From: Anaerolineae bacterium | GTDB lineage: Bacteria > Chloroflexota > Anaerolineae > Promineifilales > Promineifilaceae | Length of the DNA: 64,000 nt | Direction of reading: 5' to 3' | NCBI GenBank assembly: GCA_020848035.1 | Contig: JADLAX010000095.1 | Span: forward strand, 62,001 to 126,000 | Part shown: piece by piece, positions 34,951-45,093 of the stretch | How the letters are laid out: each line of letters opens with the position of its first letter | Numbering within the stretch: the stretch's first letter is position 1 | Made by a program: the position numbers and the translations under genes | The notes under the pieces: model-generated | What the model was told of the DNA's origin: nothing | Seen by the model: only the letters and a program-made list of their open reading frames with translations | Databases searched by the model: none

Positions 34951-35574
34951 ATGTTTGACGAAAAAATGCGTCTGGTAAAAGACCAGGCGTTTAATCCGCT
35001 GGCCCAACTGTTTCAAGTGGTGCCGCCCTGGTTTTTTACGCTGGCCGGGCTGGTGGTGGGGGTGGCAACGGCCGTTGCCGTCTGGCAGCAGCAGTATCTC
35101 CTTGGCCTCGTGCTCTGGCTGCTCAACCGCGTATTTGATGGGCTGGACGGCGCGGTGGCCCGCCAGCGCGGTGCCAGCAGCGACTTTGGCGGCTACCTGG
35201 ACATCGTGGTGGACTTTGTCATCTATGCGGCCGTTCCGGTGGGGCTGGCGGCAGGCCGGGTGGACACCACAGCGTCTTCAGGAATGGCCCAACCGCTCAT
35301 CCTCAGCCTTATTTTTTTGCTGTGCAGCTACTACGTCAACGCCGCCTCGTGGATGTACCTGGCGGCCATTTTGGAGAAACGCCGCGCCAGCCAGGACGGC
35401 CGTTTAACCTCCATCATCATGCCTGCGGGCATTGTTGGTGGCACGGAAACAATCGTTTTCTACTGCGCCTTTATCATTTTTCCGGGCTACCTGGTCTGGC
35501 TGTTCAGCCTGATGGCCGCCTTGATTGTGGTAACGATTGGCCAGCGGCTGGTCTGGGCGGCCCGGCACCTGTAA
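34951..35574 (+). CDS. ynjF: CDP-alcohol phosphatidyltransferase, YnjF-like
   Basis: The 207-residue membrane enzyme has the full family motif at 63-88: DGLDGAVAR, eight residues, then GGYLDIVVD. The GIVGGTETIVFY segment parallels GLTEGTETILLF of E. coli YnjF. It transfers a CDP-activated lipid to an alcohol headgroup. Co-occurrence with YnjBCD homologues mirrors the E. coli ynjBCDEF order and suggests that the imported solute feeds a phospholipid-like product (inference). GAAGGCAGGTAACG precedes the ATG. Confidence 0.86.
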   Translation: MFDEKMRLVKDQAFNPLAQLFQVVPPWFFTLAGLVVGVATAVAVWQQQYLLGLVLWLLNRVFDGLDGAVARQRGASSDFGGYLDIVVDFVIYAAVPVGLAAGRVDTTASSGMAQPLILSLIFLLCSYYVNAASWMYLAAILEKRRASQDGRLTSIIMPAGIVGGTETIVFYCAFIIFPGYLVWLFSLMAALIVVTIGQRLVWAARHL

Positions 35575-35575
35575 A

Positions 35576-35624
35576 GTGAGGCGTGAAACGTGAAACGTGA
35601 CGGGAAAGGCCTCACGTTTCACGC
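35576..35624. repeat. CACGTTTCAC-family inverted repeat, copy 4
   Basis: GTGAGGCGTGAAACGTGAAA, then CGTGAC, a short loop and GGCCTCACGTTTCACGCC. It starts at the stop codon of the CDP-alcohol transferase gene. Confidence 0.75.
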
Positions 35625-35658
35625 CAAATCCGCAAGACCCGAAATTAGGAGATTGTTC

Positions 35659-36201
35659 ATGGCTCTATTAAAACCAGGCCGCAAGGCGCCCAACCTGACA
35701 CTGCCGCTGTTTAACGGCGCTTCGGTTGAACTGGCATCGTATTGGGGCAACGGCCGTTCCCTCCTGCTCATCTTCCTGCGCCACCTGGCCTGACTGCCCT
35801 GTCGCGATCATGTGGCACAGGTTGTGGCACACCAGGCAGAAATCGAAGCGGCCCAGGCCAACGTGGTGACCGTCTCCTTCGGCACACCGTACTGGTCCCA
35901 GGTCTGGCTGCAAGAAACCGGCTCCCCTTTTCCGTTTTTGATTGATCCAGACCGGACGGCTTACCAGGCGTATGGTCTGGAATCGTCGGTGCTGCGCTCG
36001 TGGAGCCCGGCAAATTTGTGGTATTACACCAAGGCGGTGCTGCAAAAGCGGGAAACCTTTGGCAAGCGGGGCAATCCGCACCAGCTGGGCGGTGATTTCA
36101 TCATCGACCCGCAGGGCATCGTTCGCCTGGCCCACCCCAGCCGGGAACCCACCGACCGGCCGCCCATCGGCCAAATTTTGCGGGTGCTGCGTGAGGTGTG
36201 A
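35659..36201 (+). CDS. Peroxiredoxin-like protein with in-frame TGA: candidate selenoprotein (UxxC)
   Basis: ATG 35659 (after TTAGGAGATTGTTC) opens a 180-codon frame interrupted only by TGA at 35791-35793 (codon 45). The context FLRHLA-TGA-LPCRDHVAQ matches AhpC/TSA-like thioredoxin-fold proteins, where a CxxC motif stands (FLRH.xCxxCR). TGA replaces the first Cys, giving UxxC (Sec45, Cys48). Downstream sequence is fully family-like (FPFLIDPDRTAYQAYGL, GGDFIIDPQGIVRLAHPSREP). A hairpin at 35798-35821 could be the SECIS. Alternatives are a recent nonsense mutation or a base error. Confidence 0.7.
35798..35821 (+). promoter_or_regulatory. Candidate bacterial SECIS hairpin
   Basis: CCTGT pairs with ACAGG and an inner GC pairs with GC, with one bulged C. 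The 9-nt apical loop GATCATGTG includes GU and begins 12 nt after the TGA. Position and size are in the range of bacterial SECIS elements, which bind SelB. Confidence 0.4.
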
Positions 36202-36291
36202 GGGGGGAGACGTGTTATACTTTGTCCCAAATTGGACCGATTGATTTATCCACAGGTCTTACGCATTTACTGATTTATGGGCCACGAATGA

Positions 36292-36344
36292 CGCGAATTT
36301 TCACGAATTACAACACGGTTTCGCGCTAATTCGTGAAATTCGCG
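36292..36344. repeat. CGCGAATTTTCACGAATTA inverted repeat
   Basis: CGCGAATTTTCACGAATTA and TAATTCGTGAAATTCGCG are near-perfect arms around a 16-nt loop, between the selenoprotein candidate and the aldo/keto reductase gene. Confidence 0.65.
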
Positions 36345-36393
36345 GCTAAGAACATCATCTGCGTAAGTCCTGTCCATGAAGGGGAGAAACCCG

Positions 36394-37251
36394 ATGATCG
36401 AAAAAATACCTTTTGGACGGACCGGACACAACAGCACGCGCACTTTGTTTGGTGCGGCCGCTTTTTGGGGCACGCCGCAAGAAGAAGCCAATAAAACCCT
36501 GGATTTACTGCTGGAATATGGCGTGAACCACATCGATACGGCCGCTTCCTACGGCGATGCAGAGTTACGGCTCGGCCCCTGGCTGAAGCCGTACCGCGAC
36601 CAATTTTTCCTGGCCACCAAAACGGAAAAACGCACCTACCAGGCCGCCAAAGACGAGCTGCATCGCTCGCTGGACCTCCTAAAAACCGACCACGTCGATT
36701 TGTGGCAAATGCACATCCTCGTCGAGCCGGATGAGTGGGAGACGGCCATGGGGCCGGGCGGCGCGCTGGAAGCGTTCATCGAGGCGCGCGAGCAGGGACT
36801 GACCCGCTTTTTGGGCGTGACCGGGCACGGCACCAACGTGGCCCAGATGCACCTGAAGAGCCTGGAACGCTTCGACTTTGATTCCGTGCTGCTGCCCTAC
36901 AATCCCACCATGATGCAAAATCCGCAGTACGCCGCCGACTTTGAGCAGCTAATGGCCGTCTGCCAGGCGAGGAACGTGGCGGTACAAACGATCAAGGCGC
37001 TGGCCAAAGGACCGTGGGGCGACAAGCCGAAGACGCACACCACCTGGTACGAACCATTCAGCACGCAGCCAGAAATCGATCTGGCGGTACAGTGGGTGCT
37101 CAGCCGCCCTGGCGTGTTCCTCAACACGGTGGGGGACACCACCCTGCTGCCGCTGGTGTTGGATGCGGCGATGCGGGTGGATACGGCCGTTCCCCAAACC
37201 ACCATCACCGAAAAAATGCAGGCCATCAACATGGAACCCCTGTTTGTTTAG
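36394..37251 (+). CDS. Aldo/keto reductase
   Basis: The 285-residue TIM-barrel NADPH oxidoreductase has the catalytic set Asp48/Tyr53 ([11 protein letters not shown]), Lys76 (FLATKTEKR) and His in [15 protein letters not shown] and the late VLSRPGV... cofactor region fit the family. AAGGGGAGAAACCCG supports ATG 36394 over the ATG at 36376. The substrate cannot be predicted. Confidence 0.87.
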   Translation: MIEKIPFGRTGHNSTRTLFGAAAFWGTPQEEANKTLDLLLEYGVNHIDTAASYGDAELRLGPWLKPYRDQFFLATKTEKRTYQAAKDELHRSLDLLKTDHVDLWQMHILVEPDEWETAMGPGGALEAFIEAREQGLTRFLGVTGHGTNVAQMHLKSLERFDFDSVLLPYNPTMMQNPQYAADFEQLMAVCQARNVAVQTIKALAKGPWGDKPKTHTTWYEPFSTQPEIDLAVQWVLSRPGVFLNTVGDTTLLPLVLDAAMRVDTAVPQTTITEKMQAINMEPLFV

Positions 37252-37254
37252 CAA

Positions 37255-37726
37255 ATGGGACGCGGATGAACGCCGATAACGCGGATAAAATGAGTGAGTA
37301 TCAACACTTTGAACTGACAAAAGAAATAATTGGCACGTTCTATGATGTTTACAACATGCTTGGTTATGGCTTCCTGGAAAAGGTCTATGAAAATGCGTTG
37401 GCGATTGAGCCTGGCATTCGCGGATTTCGGGTTGAGCAGCAAAAACCGATCGCCATCCATTTCCGCAATCAAATAATTGGGGAATATTTTGCAGACATTC
37501 TGGTCAATGGTCTAATTATCCTTGAATTGAAAGAGACCAGGGCTTTGGTTAAAGAGCATGAGGCACAGCTGCTAAACTACCTGAAAGCAACGCCTTACGA
37601 GGTAGGCTTACTTTTGAATTTTGGCCCTCAACCAAGCTACAAACGCAAAGCCTTCAGTAATCACAACAAATCAACCCTGGTCAGCCAATAAAAAATCTGC
37701 GTTTTCTGCGTTCATCCGCGTCCCAT
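37255..37726. mobile_element. Putative GxxExxY cassette bounded by 19-bp inverted repeats
   Basis: ATGGGACGCGGATGAACGC (37255-37273) is perfectly inverted at 37708-37726. The interior carries one gene (37266-37691), whose start codon lies inside the left arm. The arms resemble the CGCGGATT-type intergenic hairpins of this genome (e.g. 13492-13549). No transposase is encoded, so any movement would need help in trans. Confidence 0.45.
37266..37691 (+). CDS. GxxExxY-family protein
   Basis: The 141-residue protein has the defining motif G-F-L-E-K-V-Y in [13 protein letters not shown] and the nuclease-like pattern [19 protein letters not shown] (D...E-x-K), compatible with the PD-(D/E)XK fold assigned to this family (PDDEXK_3). 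The biochemical function is unknown. ATG 37266 lies within the inverted-repeat arm; ATG 37290 (MSEYQHFEL) is an equally good start. Base composition is visibly more A+T-rich than in the neighbours, and no ACGGCCGT octamer occurs in it, consistent with acquisition. Confidence 0.8.
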   Translation: MNADNADKMSEYQHFELTKEIIGTFYDVYNMLGYGFLEKVYENALAIEPGIRGFRVEQQKPIAIHFRNQIIGEYFADILVNGLIILELKETRALVKEHEAQLLNYLKATPYEVGLLLNFGPQPSYKRKAFSNHNKSTLVSQ

Positions 37727-37743
37727 TCTCTTGGAGTTACAAT

Positions 37744-39897
<2,154 letters not shown>

Positions 39898-39944
39898 ACA
39901 ATCCGGGTTAATATCAAATAGTGTGCTTTCATGATTCATCATCA

Positions 39945-40002
39945 AAGATTTCGCAGATTTACCAGATTTTTCAATCTTTTTAATCTGCGAAATCTTTGAT
40001 AA
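39945..40002. repeat. AAGATTTCGCAGATT-family inverted repeat, copy 2
   Basis: ATCAAAGATTTCGCAGATTT, a loop, then AATCTGCGAAATCTTTGAT. The left flank AAATAGTGTG matches copy 1 at 12333. Confidence 0.75.
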
Positions 40003-40062
40003 AGTGCTTTTCACGCACACTGGTTGTCGAAGTGCCAACAATCTTCATGTTTAGTTCTATGG

Positions 40063-40068
40063 TAAAAT
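40063..40068 (+). promoter_or_regulatory. -10 box of a probable leaderless promoter
   Basis: TAAAAT is followed by 6 nt (AAGCGC) and ATG 40075, the same spacing as for the genes starting at 864 and 16121. No ribosome site is seen. Confidence 0.3.
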
Positions 40069-40074
40069 AAGCGC

Positions 40075-40275
40075 ATGGAAAAAACAGTTTCCCACAGTCG
40101 CAGCGAAGAAACGCCAGAGGCCAAAGCCCGCTGGTTTCAATCTTTGTCCCTTGAAGAGCGCATGGAAATGCTCTGCATGTTTACCGACATGATCCTCAGC
40201 GCAAATCCCAGCATTTTGGAAAGCAACGATGTTAAACCGGTTGCAGGGCGTATTCGCGTCCTTTCAAGAGCATGA
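40075..40275 (+). CDS. Small protein paired with a nucleotidyltransferase
   Basis: The 66-residue protein MEKTVSHSRSEETPEAKARW... contains WFQSLSLEERMEMLCMFTDMIL and ends DVKPVAGRIRVLSRA. Small charged helical proteins of this type occur upstream of nucleotidyltransferase genes in other bacteria. It overlaps the next gene by 47 bp in another frame, so expression is coupled. It may be an antitoxin or accessory factor (inference). Confidence 0.55.
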   Translation: MEKTVSHSRSEETPEAKARWFQSLSLEERMEMLCMFTDMILSANPSILESNDVKPVAGRIRVLSRA

Positions 40276-40696
40276 TGTCAAATACGTGGTGATTGGCGGC
40301 ATCGCTGCCATTTTGCATGGTGTTCCGCGCGCCACCTTTGATCTGGATATTTTGATCGAAGCAACATCTGAAAACAGCCAGCGACTGTTGGATGCACTTT
40401 TGGATGCTGGGTTAGGAACGGCCGTACTCACCACAGTTGAAGACCTGCTCTCCCACGAAATCACCATTTTCCGCGACAAAATTCGCATTGATGTGCAAAC
40501 AGAAACGCCAGGCATCCGCTTTGCGGAAGCATGGGCAAAGCGAGAAACGATGAATTATGAAGGCCAATCATTTTTTGTCGTTACGCGGGAAGATTTGATT
40601 GCCTCCAAACTGGCTGCGGGACGCTCTGTTGATTTGGAGGATGTGCGCATGTTGCGCGTTAGCCAGGATGATGAGTCAGATTCTCTGGACAAATAA
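40229..40696 (+). CDS. Nucleotidyltransferase-fold protein (AbiEii/MNT-like)
   Basis: The 155-residue protein has YVVIGGIAAILHGVPRATFDLDILIE, the GG...hG..R.T.D.D pattern of minimal nucleotidyltransferases, plus DKIRIDVQ as the third acidic strand and a C-terminal TREDLIASKLAAGR..DLEDVRML typical of the AbiEii-like/DUF group. It forms a two-gene cassette with 40075-40275, lying between two copies of the mutB 3' end. A toxin or stress-modifier role is inferred only. Confidence 0.7.
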   Translation: MLNRLQGVFASFQEHDVKYVVIGGIAAILHGVPRATFDLDILIEATSENSQRLLDALLDAGLGTAVLTTVEDLLSHEITIFRDKIRIDVQTETPGIRFAEAWAKRETMNYEGQSFFVVTREDLIASKLAAGRSVDLEDVRMLRVSQDDESDSLDK

Positions 40697-40856
40697 TTTC
40701 ATCATCGTCGTCATCGGCGGCGTCATCCCGGCGCAGGATTACCAATTTTTGTACGATCACGGCGCAGCCGCCATATTCGGCCCTGGCACCGTCATCCCCG
40801 TCGCCGCCCAAAAAGTGCTGCAAGAGCTCAAAAATCGGCTGGGTCATAAAGGTTGA
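40697..40856 (+). pseudogene. Duplicated 3' end of mutB
   Basis: It encodes the tail of the cobalamin domain, from [19 protein letters not shown] to [18 protein letters not shown] and a stop codon. Positions 40700-40825 are identical to 39741-39866 (126 bp), after which the sequences diverge ([10 protein letters not shown] in mutB). The downstream flank also remains recognisably similar into the AAGATTTCGCAGATT repeat. It has no start signal and is a remnant. Confidence 0.85.
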
Positions 40857-40900
40857 ATGATCTGGGTCAACATCAATTAGTCGGCATTCATGTTTCATAA

Positions 40901-40949
40901 TCAAAGATTTCGCAGATTAAAATCATTAAAAATCTGTGCTAATCTGTGG
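40901..40949. repeat. AAGATTTCGCAGATT-family element, copy 3 (degenerate)
   Basis: AATCAAAGATTTCGCAGATT is followed by a poor right arm (AATCTGTGCTAATCTGTGG). It occupies the same place relative to the mutB remnant as copy 2 does relative to mutB. Confidence 0.65.
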
Positions 40950-40994
40950 CCAGATTTTCTTTTTCCGACAGCTTGCTAGGAGGGATAAATACTC

Positions 40995-41498
40995 GTGCAT
41001 AACTCTTGTTCGACAATGCCGCTTGATGAAGTCGAAGAAAAGATTGTGAACCTACAAAACAATCTGGCTGTGTTATTGAAAGATCAGCCTGTTGACAGTT
41101 TTCAAATCCGATTAAATACCGCTCTAAACGCCATTGCACAAAGCACTTTAATGCTTTTTCCCTACAGAAGCTCACTTGATGCGAAGCAAGAAAAAAGCTT
41201 GGAGTATATCCTACGCATTACCTGTATTCTTTTTTCATGGCTGGAAGAAACCAGCAAACAAGTTCCTTCTTTCAGCTTGCCTCTTGATGAACGTGCTCCT
41301 GATAGTCGAATGACATCTTCTCAATATTTCTGGTGGGCAGCATATTACGAAATAGGCGTTCAAATTGATAACATTATTGGTCTCTGTGAGCTTTTATCTC
41401 TTACAGGTAGCGAAGGCAGTGACTTCAATAAGTTGCTTGCCACCTTAGTGCCCTTGAAAAGTCTCAGAAGTGACATACGTGCTTCTCTAAAGACATAA
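40995..41498 (+). CDS. Hypothetical protein of A+T-rich composition
   Basis: The 167-residue protein is helical in appearance (LDEVEEKIVNLQNNLAVLL, FQIRLNTALNAIAQSTLMLF, WWAAYYEIGVQIDNIIGLCELL), with no signal peptide or known motif. I use GTG 40995 after GGAGGGATAAATACTC; ATG 41016 is an alternative. Composition differs from neighbouring genes and it contains no ACGGCCGT octamer, so it may be acquired along with the adjacent cassette region. Confidence 0.55.
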   Translation: MHNSCSTMPLDEVEEKIVNLQNNLAVLLKDQPVDSFQIRLNTALNAIAQSTLMLFPYRSSLDAKQEKSLEYILRITCILFSWLEETSKQVPSFSLPLDERAPDSRMTSSQYFWWAAYYEIGVQIDNIIGLCELLSLTGSEGSDFNKLLATLVPLKSLRSDIRASLKT

Positions 41499-41569
41499 TC
41501 CTGCTACTTTTTGCTCTCTTTCCATCAAGACTAGCCAACACAATTTCTACATATCTTTTTAGTACGCTA

Positions 41570-41604
41570 ACGGGGCACTGAAAATTCAGCGCCCCGTATC
41601 TTTT
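41570..41604 (+). terminator. Probable terminator
   Basis: ACGGGGC and GCCCCGT form a stem around a loop that itself pairs (CTGAAAATTCAG), followed by ATCTTTT. It separates the A+T-rich gene from the sigma-factor operon. Confidence 0.6.
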
Positions 41605-41634
41605 GCGCGCCTCATGCGTCTTGGAAGGGTGAGG

Positions 41635-42198
41635 GTGACTGTGAAGAATTGTGACGACAAGCTGCTGCAACAGGCTCGGAACTTTGATCGGACGGCGTTA
41701 ACGGCCGTTTACGACCTCTACCACCCCCTGCTCTACCGCTACATCACCCGGCAGGTGAGTGATGGCGAGACGGCGCGGGAATTAACGGCCGTTGTCTTCG
41801 AACGGTTCCTGGCTGCCCTGAAAAACGGCAATGGCCCCGAAACCCAGCTCAAGGCGTGGCTCTACCGCACCGCCCACAACCTGGTCATCGACCATTACCG
41901 CCGCCAGGCCCACCGCAACCACCTGCCTCTGCCAGAAATTCTGCCCAGCGGCGGCGACTCGCCCGGCCAGATTGCCGAACAGCACCTGCTGGGCGAACAG
42001 GTCATCACCGCCCTGCAAACGCTCACGCCCGAGCAGCAGCAGGTGATCACCCTCAAATTTTTCGAAGGCTTTTCTAACGCCGAAGTGGCTGATCTGCTCG
42101 ACAAACCGATCGGGGCCGTCAAAGCGTTGCAGCATCGCGGCCTGGCCCGTTTACAGCAGATGCTCGCGGCGCAGCCAATCGAGGAGCGTGTGGCATGA
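41635..42198 (+). CDS. ECF-type RNA polymerase sigma factor
   Basis: The ~187-residue protein has region 2 (LTAVYDLYHPLLYRYITRQV, then ELTAVVFERFLAAL and LKAWLYRTAHNLVIDHYRR) and region 4 (LQTLTPEQQQVITLKFFEGFSNAEVADLLDKPIGAVKALQHR). GGAAGG at 41623 fits a GTG start at 41635 or 41641; the ATG at 41614 has no ribosome site. It overlaps the next gene by 4 bp (ATGA), a membrane-anchored DUF5667 protein that probably controls or is controlled by it. Confidence 0.88.
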   Translation: MTVKNCDDKLLQQARNFDRTALTAVYDLYHPLLYRYITRQVSDGETARELTAVVFERFLAALKNGNGPETQLKAWLYRTAHNLVIDHYRRQAHRNHLPLPEILPSGGDSPGQIAEQHLLGEQVITALQTLTPEQQQVITLKFFEGFSNAEVADLLDKPIGAVKALQHRGLARLQQMLAAQPIEERVA

Positions 42199-43517
42199 CC
42201 GACAACTTTACCGACATTTTAGATGAGGCACTGGCAGCAGCAAAAACGGAACCGGTAACGGCCGTTCTCCACCGCTACCCCGATCACGCCCAAACCCTGG
42301 CCCCCTTGCTCACCGCTGCCAAAACATTGAATGAATGGCAAATAGTCACATCTGAACCCACCACCAGCCCCAACTGGCAAATGGCCGATCGCGCCCACTT
42401 CCTCGACCAAATCGCCCAATTACCGCCCGTACCCGTATCTCCCGGCCCGCTCCTGCGTCTGAAAGGGTGGCTGACGCAAACACGCACAGCCCTTCAGAAG
42501 CAAAACATTCACAAGGAGCATAAACCCATGAACGCAATTTTTGCCCGTGCCATCGCCACCGCCGTGGTCCTATTTGGCCTCGGCAGCGGCACCGTAGCCC
42601 TGGCCAATGACAGTCTGCCCGACACCGCACTCTATCCCGTCAAGCTGATGCTTGAAGAAACCCGCATGGCTATGGCCGACAACCCCGCCGAACAAGCTAC
42701 CCTGCAAACCGAACTGGCCCAAATTCGATTGGAAGAAATGACCCGACTCGCTCTCGCTGGTGAGACAATAGGCGAAGCCCAACTTCTCCAGCTGCAAACC
42801 CACCTGCAAACGGCTCTCCAGCTGGCCGCCCAAACGGGCGATCCTGAGATGATTGGCCTGCTCAATCAAATGCAAACCATGCTGCAAAATATGCAGCAGA
42901 GCATGGCCCAACTGGGCGAGCCCGTCCAGGCCATGCTTGGCGAAGCCCAGCAAATCATGAACCAGTACCAGGCCCAGGCGCAGGCTGGCGTGGAAGACCC
43001 GCCCATGTTCCGCTGGCGTCAGGCGCAAGGGGAAGAGTGGGAACCGGCTGGCAGCGGCCAACAAAATGGCCAGGACGCCGACACAGACGATAACGGCCAA
43101 TACGGCCCCGGCGATGGCAGCTGTCTGGGCGATGATTGTGAACCTGCTGGCGACCAGAACCAGTTTGGCCAGGATGAAAACAATGCCAATGGCCCCAACA
43201 CCAACGGCCCCAATGACGGTGCCTGCCTTAACAACGAGGATTGCGCCCCCGCCGGTGATGCCAACCAGTACGGCCAGGACCCAGACAACAGCGGCCAAAA
43301 TGGTGATGGCGTGTGTGAAAACGACTGCGCCCCCGTCGGCGATGAAAATCAATATGGTCAGGACGACGACAACGCTGGCCAAAATGGCGACGGCGATGGT
43401 GATGGCGTGTGCGAAAACGACTGCGCCCCCATTGGCGATGGCCCCCAGCCAAACCCGGATACCGGCAATGGCAATGGAAATGGAAATGGAAATGGAAATG
43501 GAAATGGCGGCGGTTAA
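42195..43517 (+). CDS. Membrane-anchored DUF5667 protein with acidic Cys-repeat tail
   Basis: The 440-residue protein has a short N-terminal cytoplasmic part and one membrane helix (IFARAIATAVVLFGLGSG, ~115-132). A DUF5667-type segment (DSLPDTALYPVKLMLEETRMAM) is followed by a Gln-rich helical region and a tail with about four repeats of C-x3-4-C-x-P-x-GD-x-NQ-x-GQD-x-DN-x-GQNGDG (~300-425), ending in an (Asn-Gly)n run. The acidic repeats could bind Ca2+ outside the cell (inference). Coupling to the ECF sigma gene suggests an anti-sigma or envelope-stress role. Confidence 0.75.
   Translation: MTDNFTDILDEALAAAKTEPVTAVLHRYPDHAQTLAPLLTAAKTLNEWQIVTSEPTTSPNWQMADRAHFLDQIAQLPPVPVSPGPLLRLKGWLTQTRTALQKQNIHKEHKPMNAIFARAIATAVVLFGLGSGTVALANDSLPDTALYPVKLMLEETRMAMADNPAEQATLQTELAQIRLEEMTRLALAGETIGEAQLLQLQTHLQTALQLAAQTGDPEMIGLLNQMQTMLQNMQQSMAQLGEPVQAMLGEAQQIMNQYQAQAQAGVEDPPMFRWRQAQGEEWEPAGSGQQNGQDADTDDNGQYGPGDGSCLGDDCEPAGDQNQFGQDENNANGPNTNGPNDGACLNNEDCAPAGDANQYGQDPDNSGQNGDGVCENDCAPVGDENQYGQDDDNAGQNGDGDGDGVCENDCAPIGDGPQPNPDTGNGNGNGNGNGNGNGGG
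43466..43507 (+). repeat. AATGGA hexamer microsatellite
   Basis: About seven copies of AATGG(A/C) encode the terminal Asn-Gly run. It is prone to length variation that would stay in frame. Confidence 0.8.
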
Positions 43518-43610
43518 ACATTCGATAGTTCTGCCGCCACCATTGTTGACGCATTATCTCATGACCATTACCCCATGAGCGACCCCTCCGCTTTGGTCTA
43601 GAGAACCGCA

Positions 43611-43647
43611 AAAGGCCGACATGGTTGAAAAATCGTGTCGGCTTTTT
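43611..43647 (+). terminator. Rho-independent terminator
   Basis: AAAGGCCGACA and TGTCGGCTTTTT pair around a 14-nt loop, with a short T-tract, ~95 bp after the DUF5667 gene. Confidence 0.75.
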
Positions 43648-43773
43648 GTGTGCCCCTCCCAGACAAAAGTCATCCCCACTTGGACCAAAGATCAGGTGAC
43701 GGCCGTATATTTTGTGCTACACTCACGATTAGATAATCATCTAACAAACGACCGTTTAGCTTGAGTGAAATTT

Positions 43774-45093
43774 ATGTCCGAACCAACCTCTGGTGGCCTG
43801 GCCACCTATATCGAAAAAACCAAACAATTTAGCCCCAACGCCCGGCTGGTGCTCATCTACAGCGCCTTTACCGGCCTCGCCTTTGGCGTCTTTCGCTTCC
43901 TGTTCAACTTCTACGTCCTCAGCCTGGGCGATGCCTACAACGAGGCGTTTGTCGGCTCCCTACAAACCGCCTCCTCCTTCGCCTCCATCCTCATGGCCCT
44001 GCCCGCCGCCTACCTGGCCGAGCGCTTCTCGCAAAAGAAGATCATGATCCACACCGCGCTTATCAGCAGCCTGGCCATGATTGGCCTGGTGCTGTTTCCC
44101 TTCCGCGCCCTGCTCATCCTCTTCAACATGGTGGCGGGCGTCAGCATGAGCATGCGCCAGGTAGCCATGGCCCCCTTCCTCATGGCCAACACGTCGGAAA
44201 ACGAGCGGCAGTGGGTGTTCAGCTTCAACTTTGGCCTGATGACCGTCTCGGGCTTCTTTGGCAACCTGCTGGGCGGCTGGCTGCCCACCTGGTTCGGCCA
44301 TTTCTTCGACGCTGCCCCCACCGACACCCTCTCTTACCAGCTGGCCCTGGGCAGCATGATGATCGTAACGATTTTGTCGATTGGGCCGCTGACGCGCATC
44401 ATCATGCCGCCAGTGGACCGGGAGCGGCGGGTGGAGCTGCCCTGGGTGCAGCTGCGCCGCTACGGTTGGAGCCTGAGCCAGTTCCTGCTGCCCCAGCTCA
44501 TCATCGGCCTGGGTGCCGGGCTGATGCAGCCGTTTATGAACATCTACTTCCGCAACGTCTACCAAAAGCCGGACCCGCCTATCTCGATGGTTTTTGCCAT
44601 CGGCGGGCTGGCCATGGCCATTGCCCAATTCCTTGGCCCGCCCCTGGCCGACAAATACGGCAAAATTAACACCGTCATCCTGACGCAAGTCTTCTCGGTG
44701 CCTTTTTTGCTGCTGCTGGGGATTGGTGCCTGGGTGGTGCCGGACGGCATCGGCGCGGCCAGCCTCTGGTTTTTTGTGGCGGGCATTGCCTATATCTTCC
44801 GCCTGGCGCTGATGAACCTGAGCAACCCCGTCTACCAGACCTTTGTGCTGGAGCACGTGCCCACCGACGTGCAGGCGTTGGCGATGAGTCTGAATTCGCT
44901 GTCGTTCCAGTTTGGCTGGTTTATCATGCCCCAGGTGAGCGGCTGGCTCCAGGTGCGCTTTGGCGAGTTTGGCTTTGTGCCGATTTTTGGCATGGTGGCC
45001 ATCTTCTACGTGCTGGCTACGGCGCTGGAATGGCGGCTCTTTGGCGGACGCAACCGACAAATGCCCACGTTTGCCCCTTCGCCGGGGGATTAA
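43774..45093 (+). CDS. MFS transporter
   Basis: The 439-residue protein has 12 hydrophobic helices and typical loops (AAYLAERFSQKKIMI, PPLADKYGKINTVI). I use ATG 43774 (MSEPTSGGLATYIEKTK) rather than GTG 43765; neither has a clear ribosome site. An inverted repeat TTAGAT-AATC-ATCTAA at ~43729-43744 could be an operator. It stands alone between terminated units, and the substrate is unknown. Confidence 0.83.
   Translation: MSEPTSGGLATYIEKTKQFSPNARLVLIYSAFTGLAFGVFRFLFNFYVLSLGDAYNEAFVGSLQTASSFASILMALPAAYLAERFSQKKIMIHTALISSLAMIGLVLFPFRALLILFNMVAGVSMSMRQVAMAPFLMANTSENERQWVFSFNFGLMTVSGFFGNLLGGWLPTWFGHFFDAAPTDTLSYQLALGSMMIVTILSIGPLTRIIMPPVDRERRVELPWVQLRRYGWSLSQFLLPQLIIGLGAGLMQPFMNIYFRNVYQKPDPPISMVFAIGGLAMAIAQFLGPPLADKYGKINTVILTQVFSVPFLLLLGIGAWVVPDGIGAASLWFFVAGIAYIFRLALMNLSNPVYQTFVLEHVPTDVQALAMSLNSLSFQFGWFIMPQVSGWLQVRFGEFGFVPIFGMVAIFYVLATALEWRLFGGRNRQMPTFAPSPGD

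Noticed and set aside
35590-35793. Separate short gene ending at the TGA of the peroxiredoxin-like frame
   Set aside because: The frame continues after the TGA with clear family sequence in the same phase, so one gene with a recoded codon (or a point nonsense change) explains it better than two genes.
43466-43507. CRISPR-like direct repeats
   Set aside because: It is a hexamer microsatellite without spacers. No CRISPR array or cas gene is present in the window.
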